Origin: Comamonadaceae bacterium
GTDB lineage: Bacteria; Pseudomonadota; Gammaproteobacteria; Burkholderiales; Burkholderiaceae_C
DNA length: 8,874 nucleotides
Direction: 5' to 3'
Assembly (NCBI GenBank): GCA_947460065.1
Contig: CANHGF010000078.1
Coordinates: 1-8,874 of the forward strand
The notes beneath the pieces were generated by a model, which was not told the DNA's origin, did no database searches, and worked only from the letters and a program-made list of their open reading frames with translations. Position 1 is the first letter of the stretch. The number at the start of each line of letters is the position of its first letter. Below are positions 1 through 4,436 of the stretch, in pieces. A program made the translations under genes and the position numbers.

Positions 1-8
1 GACTCAAA

Positions 9-25
9 TGCACCGGTTTAGAGCG
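9..25 (+). promoter_or_regulatory. Possible distal NtrC-type enhancer site (weak)
   Basis: The left half is a perfect TGCACC (9-14). After a 5-nt spacer the right half reads AGAGCG where the NtrC consensus TGCACC-N5-GGTGCA expects GGTGCA, so 9 of 12 consensus positions match. Its centre (17) is 31 bp, about three helical turns, upstream of the centre of the better site at 40-56. Enteric glnA has two NtrC sites at a similar spacing. Taken alone this match would not be convincing; its support comes from spacing and context. Confidence 0.4.
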
Positions 26-39
26 TGGATTTGGCGGAA

Positions 40-56
40 AGCCCCAATATGGTGCA
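40..56 (+). promoter_or_regulatory. Probable NtrC-type enhancer site
   Basis: AGCCCCAATATGGTGCA matches the 17-bp NtrC consensus TGCACCA-WWW-TGGTGCA at 15 positions, with a perfect right half and an all-A/T centre. It lies about 85 bp upstream of the start predicted from the sigma-54 element at 107-122, a normal distance for a sigma-54 enhancer. The match and spacing are seen in the sequence; NtrC binding is inferred. If real, the downstream receptor gene would be switched on under nitrogen limitation. Confidence 0.55.
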
Positions 57-106
57 TCATGGGCATGGTCTGAGCCTCTTGAGCGGTCAGGCATCCTGAT
101 GGGGCT

Positions 107-122
107 TGGCATTGTTTGTGCT
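107..122 (+). promoter_or_regulatory. Probable sigma-54 (-24/-12) promoter
   Basis: TGGCATTGTTTGTGCT fits the sigma-54 consensus TGGCAC-N5-TTGCW. The GG (108-109) and GC (120-121) are separated by exactly 10 nt, as this factor requires. Departures are T for C at the sixth base and G for T at the first base of the -12 box. Transcription would start near position 133, leaving a leader of about 60 nt before the receptor gene. NtrC-like sites upstream at 9-25 and 40-56 strengthen the call. No good sigma-70 promoter was seen in 1-193. Confidence 0.6.
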
Positions 123-193
123 GAGATTGTCGGCCCGAGTCAAAGCGGCTTGAGGTCCCTCCCAATTTTTACAAGCTATCAACTGGAGTCAAT

Positions 194-1171
194 ATGCAAC
201 GTCGTCAACTGTTGGCCGCTGGCACAGCCGCCCTCGCCGCCCCCTGGGTCCATGCGCAAAGTGCTTCCTGGCCCAACCGCCCGATTCGCCTGATGGTGCA
301 ATACCCCCCGGGTGGCCTGGTCGATACCGTCGCCCGCTTGATGGCGCCTCACCTGTCGCAGGCACTGGGCCAGACCGTGGTGGTCGATAACAAGCCGGGC
401 GCCGGCGGTCTGGTTGGCACCGACCTGGCCTCCAAGCAGCCGGCCGATGGCCACACCCTGCTGGTCAGCCACGCCTCTGTGCACATCTACGCCACCGCCA
501 CCCGCAGCACCATGCCCTTTGACCCGGTGGGTGACTTCACCCACATGGGCATGCTGGTGGAGGCGCCCATGCTGCTGCTGGTGCGGGCGCAGTCGCCCTT
601 CCAGACCATGGCCCAGTACATGGCCGCCGCCAAGACGCGCCCCATCCGCTATGGCTCTTCGGGCATAGGCTCGGCCAACCACCTCTACGGCGAGATGCTC
701 AAGATCGAAGGCCCTGCGCCCGAGCACGACCATGTGCCCTACCAAGGCAGCGCACCGGCCATGCAAGACCTGATGGGCGGCCAGATCGACAGCCTGTTTG
801 ACCCGATCACCACCAACACCGCCCAGCTCAAGGGCGGCACGCTGCGCGCGCTGGCCATTTCCACGCCAGCCCGCTTGCCCGCCTTCCCCAACATCCCGAC
901 CTTTGCCGAGGTGGGCTTCCCCTCGCTGACCGGCTCGCAGTGGCTGGGCCTGTCCGGTCCCAAGAACATGCCGGCGCCCATCGTGCAAAGGCTGACGGCA
1001 CTGATTCCCGAGATCATGAGCAAGCCCGATATCATGGGCCGCCTGGAAGAGCTGCAGACGCTGCCGCGCAGGACCCCGGTGGTCGGCGACGAATTCGTCA
1101 AACTCATCCGCTCGCAAATCTCCACCTGGACGGCGGTGGCCAAGAAGGCCAAGGTCGAGGTGATCGCTTAA
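194..1171 (+). CDS. Bug/TctC-family extracytoplasmic solute receptor
   Basis: This 325-residue protein is a periplasmic solute receptor of the Bug/TctC family (tripartite tricarboxylate transporter type), which captures small, usually carboxylated, compounds. The N-terminus has a twin-arginine-like signal (RRQLLAAG from residue 3, then a short hydrophobic stretch and a likely cut after VHA near residue 21). The mature part opens with the family signature WPNRPIRLMV and YPPGG, including the conserved Asp44, then the KPGAGG segment near 67-72 and ADGHTLL near 84-90. Length is normal for the family. GGAG at 185-188, 5 nt before the ATG, supports the start. No tctA/tctB membrane genes lie in the window, which is common because many Bug receptors are orphans. 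A sigma-54/NtrC-like promoter precedes it and a strong hairpin follows, so it may be transcribed alone. The ligand cannot be predicted; only its position links it to the Hyu genes. Confidence 0.93.
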   Translation: MQRRQLLAAGTAALAAPWVHAQSASWPNRPIRLMVQYPPGGLVDTVARLMAPHLSQALGQTVVVDNKPGAGGLVGTDLASKQPADGHTLLVSHASVHIYATATRSTMPFDPVGDFTHMGMLVEAPMLLLVRAQSPFQTMAQYMAAAKTRPIRYGSSGIGSANHLYGEMLKIEGPAPEHDHVPYQGSAPAMQDLMGGQIDSLFDPITTNTAQLKGGTLRALAISTPARLPAFPNIPTFAEVGFPSLTGSQWLGLSGPKNMPAPIVQRLTALIPEIMSKPDIMGRLEELQTLPRRTPVVGDEFVKLIRSQISTWTAVAKKAKVEVIA

Positions 1172-1195
1172 ACCCTGCGTGCCCTTGCTGCTGCG

Positions 1196-1226
1196 TCGGG
1201 CCACCTTGCGGTGGCCCGATTCATTT
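1196..1226 (+). terminator. Hairpin terminator after the receptor gene
   Basis: A perfect 10-bp stem, TCGGGCCACC (1196-1205) with GGTGGCCCGA (1210-1219), closes a TTGC tetraloop and is followed by a short T-rich tail (TTCATTT). It starts 25 nt after the receptor stop codon. The stem is strong and the T tract modest, so it may stop transcription only partly before the flavin reductase gene 42 nt further on. Confidence 0.72.
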
Positions 1227-1267
1227 GCAGAGCCTCCTTAACGGCCGCATAGCCTACGGACCCGGAC

Positions 1268-1909
1268 ATGACCGAAGTCGATTTCGAACAACTGGCCAGC
1301 TACCCTCGCTACAAACTCATGGCCAGCCTGATCGTGCCCAGGCCGATTGCGCTGGTCACCACTTTGGGCGCCAACGGCGTAGCCAATGCCGCGCCGTTTT
1401 CCATGTTCAACATGGTCGGCGAAGACCCGCCCATCTTGATGATCAGCATCAACCGATTGGCCGATGGCAAGCTCAAGGACACCGCCGCCAACATCTTGCA
1501 CAACGGCGAATTTGTGGTGCACATGTCTGACGAGCCGATGGCGCAGAAGATGCACGACTGTGGCGAGGCCTTCCCCTCAGATGTGAGCGAGCTGAGCAAG
1601 GTGGGCCTGACGCCGGTACCTGCGCACTGCGTGGCCCCGCCGCGCATCGCCGAATCGCCGGTGGCTTTTGAATGCGTGCTGCACGAAAAGCTCGAAACCG
1701 AAAGCCGCTACGTCTTCATCGGCCGCATCAAATGGCTGGCTGCTAGAGATGGCCTGATCGACACCCAAGCCTGGCGCGTCAATCTGCGCGAATACAGCCC
1801 CATTGCCCGCTTCGGTGCGAGCTTCTACACCCGCACCCTCGATCGCTTTTCACTGGCCGATGCTCCGCGTGCGGCAGCCCCTGTGAGTACGCCGATCGAC
1901 GAGCTGTGA
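1268..1909 (+). CDS. Flavin reductase-like FMN-binding protein
   Basis: This 213-residue cytoplasmic protein belongs to the flavin reductase-like/FMN-binding split-barrel family, whose members reduce FMN with NAD(P)H, often to feed a monooxygenase, or simply bind FMN. Visible family marks are PRPIALVTTLGANGVANAAP (residues 24-43), the SMFNMVGEDPPILMISI strand region (45-61), the DTAANILHNGEFVVHM segment (71-86) and an ESPVAFEC strand (129-136). Length is typical. The start at 1268 has only a weak GGA-like ribosome site, but the family homology begins close to it. The gene follows the receptor terminator by 42 nt and no clear promoter was found in the gap, so it may depend on read-through. No oxygenase partner is encoded in this window. 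The family is certain; whether it acts as a reductase or as an FMN-dependent enzyme is open. Confidence 0.9.
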   Translation: MTEVDFEQLASYPRYKLMASLIVPRPIALVTTLGANGVANAAPFSMFNMVGEDPPILMISINRLADGKLKDTAANILHNGEFVVHMSDEPMAQKMHDCGEAFPSDVSELSKVGLTPVPAHCVAPPRIAESPVAFECVLHEKLETESRYVFIGRIKWLAARDGLIDTQAWRVNLREYSPIARFGASFYTRTLDRFSLADAPRAAAPVSTPIDEL

Positions 1910-1916
1910 AGGCCGG

Positions 1917-1940
1917 CGGGCGGACCGCGGCGACCGCCCG
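1917..1940 (+). terminator. Stem-loop after the flavin reductase gene, possible terminator
   Basis: CGGGCGG (1917-1923) pairs perfectly with CCGCCCG (1934-1940) across a 10-nt loop, starting 8 nt after the stop codon. No T run follows (ATCAAAAG comes next), so a classical intrinsic terminator is not shown. It may simply stabilise the 3' end, and it touches the first REP-like element. Confidence 0.35.
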
Positions 1941-1978
1941 ATCAAAAGCCCCATCGCCGCGAGGGTGCGGCTCCCACA
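1940..1978 (-). repeat. REP-like palindromic element, copy 1
   Basis: Read on the minus strand, this 39-nt element begins TGTGGGAGC, forms a stem GCCGC/GCGGC around the loop ACCCTC, and ends CTTTTGATC. It aligns without gaps to the + strand copy at 2006-2044 with 29 of 39 identities. Two stem positions differ in a compensating way, so the hairpin is kept. The TGTRGGAGC head resembles the GTRGGAGC-headed REP sequences known from pseudomonads and xanthomonads. The two copies point away from each other, 27 nt apart. Confidence 0.7.
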
Positions 1979-2005
1979 CCCTCTTGCACGAGCGCCGGCT
2001 GATTT

Positions 2006-2044
2006 TGTAGGAGCGCCGCCCTCGGCGCGATCAAGCCTTTGATC
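2006..2044 (+). repeat. REP-like palindromic element, copy 2
   Basis: This 39-nt element begins TGTAGGAGC, forms a stem GCGCC/GGCGC around the loop GCCCTC, and ends CCTTTGATC. It is the inverted partner of 1940-1978. Together they make a REPIN-like doublet in the 234-bp gap between the flavin reductase and the TIGR04076-type gene. No RAYT transposase gene is present here, so mobilisation would be in trans. The remainder of the gap (2045-2143) shows no clear promoter or further structure. Confidence 0.7.
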
Positions 2045-2143
2045 TGGCTCGGTGTCGACCCCGCAGCCCAGCTCCACCGGGATGCTCCACAATAAGCCAG
2101 ATGCGCTTGCCATGCGAGCCCGCAACGGCGATGGAGACAGCCT

Positions 2144-2491
2144 ATGGATGACGACAGCTTTGAGATTTTTGATTTGCGCGTGGAGGTCGTCGGGCCGGCC
2201 GATCAAGCCATTTATTGCGGCGCTCATTTGGGCGATCATTTCGAGGTGCGCGGCGAGATGTTGCACTTTCCGCCGGGGCAGGGGTTTTCCATGTATTCAC
2301 TGGCGGCTGTCTTGCCGCTGCTGGCGGCCAAGCAGCGCGCGACCGACCCGCATGACTGGATGAGTACCGATAGCGAGATCGCCTGCCCTGACCCCCATTG
2401 CCCCACCCGTTTTCGCATCACCCGCCTGCAAAAGCGGCGCTTTTCGCACAGCCAGACCACCGCCGTGCCTTTGAACAAGGAGCCCTCATGA
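2144..2491 (+). CDS. TIGR04076-type small protein of unknown function
   Basis: This 115-residue protein resembles the TIGR04076 family of small proteins with no established function. The visible signature is an N-terminal strand leading to IYCGAHLGDHFEV (residues 23-35), a hydrophobic helix SLAAVLPLLAAKQR (52-65), then EIACPDPHCPTRFRI (78-92). Cysteines 25, 81 and 86 could bind a metal or be redox active, but this is not shown. The tail after about residue 94 is basic, lacks family features, and seems to have been extended into the ribosome site of the next gene. GGAGA at 2133-2137, 6 nt before the ATG, supports the start. The stop overlaps the start of the aldo/keto reductase (ATGA, 2488-2491), so the two are very likely translationally coupled and work on the same process. 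There is no signal peptide or membrane segment. Confidence 0.8.
   Translation: MDDDSFEIFDLRVEVVGPADQAIYCGAHLGDHFEVRGEMLHFPPGQGFSMYSLAAVLPLLAAKQRATDPHDWMSTDSEIACPDPHCPTRFRITRLQKRRFSHSQTTAVPLNKEPS
2477..2482 (+). promoter_or_regulatory. Ribosome binding site fixing the aldo/keto reductase start
   Basis: AAGGAG lies 5 nt before the ATG at 2488, inside the last codons of the upstream gene. It favours this start over an in-frame upstream ATG at 2398, which would add 30 low-complexity residues and has no good ribosome site. Confidence 0.8.
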
Positions 2492-3528
2492 GTGCCGCCG
2501 CCGTGACCCATGGCAAGCTGTCAGCCGACTACCAGATCCCGCGCCTGATTCGCGGCGGCTGGCAGCTCGCTGGTGACCACGGCCAGGTGCTGGCCGAGCG
2601 TGCTGTCAACGACATGGCCTTGTTCGCGCAAGCCGGTCTCAACACCTTTGACTGCGCCGACATCTACACCGGCGTGGAAGAGCTCATCGGGCAGTACCGC
2701 CTGCGCGATCCTTCGCTGCAGGTTCACACCAAGTTCGTGCCGGATCTGGCCCTGCTGCATCAGGTCGATGAGGCCTATGTCCGTGGGGTTCACCAACGCT
2801 CGCTGCAGCGCCTGCATGCCAAGCGGCTGGATCTGGTTCAGTTTCACTGGTGGGACTATGCGGCTGGCGGCATGGTCGATGCCGCGCGCCACCTGCTGAC
2901 GCTGCAGCGCGAAGGCAGTCTGCGTCTGATCGGCGCTACCAATTTCAACACCGAGCAGACCGCGCGCATGCTCGACGCCGGCATACCGCTGGCAAGCATG
3001 CAGGTGCAGTACTCCCTGCTGGATCGCCGTCCCAGCGGTCCGATGGCGGCACTGTGCGCGCAGTCGGGCATGCAGCTGCTGTGTTACGGTACGCTGGCCG
3101 GCGGCTTTTTGACCTCGGCCTGGCTGGACCAGAGCGAGCCGGCGCTGGAGAGCTTGAGCAACCGCTCGCTGATCAAATACAAGCTGGTCATTGACGACTT
3201 TGGCGGCTGGCCGCTGTTTCAGGATTTGCTGCGGGCCCTGGCGCAGGTTGCCGAGCGCCATGGCGTGGCCCTGTCCAGCGTGGCCACCCGCTGGGTGTTG
3301 GAGCAGCCGCAGGTGGCCGCGGCCATTGTCGGTGCGCGTTATGCCTCGCATCTGCCGCAGATGCTGGAGGTGTTTTCGCTGCAGCTCGATCAGCGCGATC
3401 ATGACGCGCTGGCCTCGGTGCTCGGGCGCACCCAAGCGCTGGCCGGCGATGTTTACGACCTCGAGCGTGACCGCCAGGGCCGCCATGGCCGGATCATGAA
3501 ATACAACCTCAACCAGACGGCCGCCTGA
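2488..3528 (+). CDS. Aldo/keto reductase (first copy)
   Basis: This 346-residue protein is an NAD(P)H-dependent aldo/keto reductase with a TIM-barrel fold, expected to interconvert a carbonyl compound and an alcohol in the cytoplasm. The catalytic tetrad is complete: Asp55 and Tyr60 in FDCADIY, Lys82 in VHTKF and His120 in QFHWWDY. Other marks are GATNFN in the middle, the QVQYSLLDRRPSGPM barrel strand, and a C-terminal VAAAIVGAR cofactor-binding segment. The HWWDY sequence after the catalytic His is unusual, since most relatives have a short polar or proline sequence there, and it recurs in the second reductase at 8274. The gene overlaps the TIGR04076-type gene by 4 bp and is followed after 16 nt by the regulator, so the three form one unit. 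The substrate is unknown; the paired tryptophans suggest an aromatic-lined pocket, which is inference. Confidence 0.92.
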   Translation: MSAAAVTHGKLSADYQIPRLIRGGWQLAGDHGQVLAERAVNDMALFAQAGLNTFDCADIYTGVEELIGQYRLRDPSLQVHTKFVPDLALLHQVDEAYVRGVHQRSLQRLHAKRLDLVQFHWWDYAAGGMVDAARHLLTLQREGSLRLIGATNFNTEQTARMLDAGIPLASMQVQYSLLDRRPSGPMAALCAQSGMQLLCYGTLAGGFLTSAWLDQSEPALESLSNRSLIKYKLVIDDFGGWPLFQDLLRALAQVAERHGVALSSVATRWVLEQPQVAAAIVGARYASHLPQMLEVFSLQLDQRDHDALASVLGRTQALAGDVYDLERDRQGRHGRIMKYNLNQTAA

Positions 3529-3544
3529 GTTCTGTTGTTTGTCC

Positions 3545-4276
3545 ATGCCTTCAGCCTACGCCGCAACGCCTCTCGATCCGCGCAGCCACCCCACGGCCTC
3601 CCCCTTTGTCTCAGCTTGGCTGGCTGACCTGAACTACGCTTGGGGGGCGATGACCGAGGGCACGCGCACGGTGACCCTGAAAAAAGACCAGGTGTTGTTT
3701 CACCAGGGCCAGTTGACGCAGGCGGTGTATGTGATCGAGGAAGGCCGGGTGCGCCTGTCCTCCTTCTCGCTCGACGGCCGCGAGCGTCACTTGATGATTT
3801 TGGGCAGCCATGGTCTGGTGGGCGACTGCGGCTGGCCCCACAGCGACCGCTACACCGTCAGCGCGCTGGCCTCCAGCGAGGCGCGTTTGCGGGTGGTCGA
3901 TATGCCGCGCTTTGTAGCGGCCCTGTCCGAGCAGCCGCTGTTGACCCAGCAGCACCGCGAGCTCAACAGCCGGCGCCTGTGCGTGCTGCTGCAGCAGCTC
4001 GAGCTGCAGGCCCACAACAGCGCCGGCCGGCGCATCTGCCATCACTTGCTGGGCCTGCTCTACGCCTATGGCAGCCCGGTCCCGCAAGGCCGGCGCATCG
4101 GCATCAGCTTTACCCAGCAAGAGATGGGCAACATCTGCGGGCTGTCGCGGGTCAGCGTGGCTTATGTGTTCTCCAGGCTGGAGCGCCAGGGCGTGATCGC
4201 GCGCCAGCAGCGCCATCTGATCGTGTTGCGCCCAGAGCAGCTCGAGCGTGAAGCCGGCGGCCTGGGCGAGGCATAA
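3545..4276 (+). CDS. Crp/Fnr-family transcriptional regulator
   Basis: This 243-residue protein has the two-domain layout of Crp/Fnr regulators: a cyclic-nucleotide-binding-type barrel (about residues 40-125), a dimer helix (about 125-160) and a C-terminal winged helix (about 185-230). The helix-turn-helix is FTQQEMGNICGLSRVSVAYV (189-208). Aligned with E. coli CRP, Arg180 is kept (Arg202), but Glu181 is Val203 and Arg185 is Tyr207. The effector pocket reads GDCGWPHSDRYTVSA (93-107) rather than the GELG...RSA of cAMP-binding CRP, and the N-terminal cysteine cluster of FNR is absent, so the signal is probably neither cAMP nor oxygen via Fe-S. The ATG at 3545 is preferred because it keeps the usual N-terminal helix; TTG at 3539 or ATG at 3650 (behind a GGGGGG stretch) are alternatives. 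It likely controls hyuAB, whose promoter region begins just downstream. Confidence 0.9.
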   Translation: MPSAYAATPLDPRSHPTASPFVSAWLADLNYAWGAMTEGTRTVTLKKDQVLFHQGQLTQAVYVIEEGRVRLSSFSLDGRERHLMILGSHGLVGDCGWPHSDRYTVSALASSEARLRVVDMPRFVAALSEQPLLTQQHRELNSRRLCVLLQQLELQAHNSAGRRICHHLLGLLYAYGSPVPQGRRIGISFTQQEMGNICGLSRVSVAYVFSRLERQGVIARQQRHLIVLRPEQLEREAGGLGEA

Positions 4277-4277
4277 A

Positions 4278-4308
4278 GCCCGGCCCCTGGAGACCGCCCG
4301 GGGGTTTT
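4278..4308 (+). terminator. Weak hairpin terminator after the regulator gene
   Basis: CCCGG (4279-4283) can pair with CCGGG (4298-4302), or CCCC (4284-4287) with GGGG (4301-4304), followed directly by TTTT (4305-4308). The stem is short and has competing pairings, but it sits right after the regulator stop codon and before the hyuA promoter region, where a terminator would be expected. Confidence 0.5.
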
Positions 4309-4316
4309 CCTCAGGA

Positions 4317-4332
4317 TGTAAATCGATTGACA
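4317..4332 (+). promoter_or_regulatory. Candidate Crp/Fnr-type operator for hyuAB
   Basis: TGTAAATCGATTGACA is a 16-bp near-palindrome with seven of eight base pairs symmetric. It has the exact TGTNA-N6-TNACA layout of a CRP site (TGTGA-N6-TCACA). The only asymmetric pair is the position where CRP requires G, read there by Glu181 and Arg185, both replaced in the neighbouring regulator. The site centre (4324.5) is about 42 bp upstream of the start predicted from the -10-like TACGCT at 4355-4360, as in class II activated promoters. Binding by the regulator encoded at 3545-4276 is inferred. Confidence 0.55.
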
Positions 4333-4351
4333 GCGCTGCCGCCCCGGCACT

Positions 4352-4374
4352 GGCTACGCTAGCCCTATGAGGGC
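4352..4374 (+). promoter_or_regulatory. Probable hyuA -10 region with two overlapping palindromes
   Basis: TACGCT (4355-4360) is a poor -10 element, with a start expected near 4367. It sits inside GGCTA-CGC-TAGCC (4352-4364), which overlaps a second palindrome GCCCT-ATG-AGGGC (4362-4374) covering the predicted start. The palindromes could be a second regulator's site or mutually exclusive hairpins; by chance they are not very unlikely in such GC-rich DNA. The rest of the leader up to 4436 shows nothing clear. Confidence 0.4.
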
Positions 4375-4436
4375 GGTGGCCGTCCGTCTTGTGGCACAAA
4401 CCTGCCCTACCTTGCTGTAACACTGCCTTGCCCTTT

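Noticed and set aside
179..1204. A 341-residue open frame on the minus strand across the receptor gene
   Set aside because: It is a codon-bias shadow: its sequence is low complexity, rich in Gly, Arg, His and Gln, without family features, while the + strand frame is a clear Bug receptor.
1212..1229. A second sigma-54-like element (TGGCCC ... TTTGCA) before the flavin reductase gene
   Set aside because: GG and GC are 12 nt apart rather than 10, which sigma-54 does not tolerate, and the first part belongs to the terminator stem.
940..1530. A 196-residue + strand frame running from the receptor through the terminator into the flavin reductase
   Set aside because: It is out of frame with both real genes, crosses a strong hairpin, and has no recognisable features.
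2521..3546. A 341-residue minus-strand frame over the first aldo/keto reductase
   Set aside because: Composition is that of an antisense shadow, and the + strand frame has a full catalytic tetrad.
3834..3858. A CooA-like heme site in the regulator (Cys95 and His99)
   Set aside because: CooA uses Cys-x-His spacing and an N-terminal Pro ligand; here the residues are four apart and the N-terminus differs, so heme binding cannot be claimed.
4327..4360. TTGACA as the -35 of a sigma-70 promoter for hyuA
   Set aside because: The only -10-like sequence, TACGCT, is 22 bp away, too far; the TTGACA is better read as part of the near-palindromic operator.
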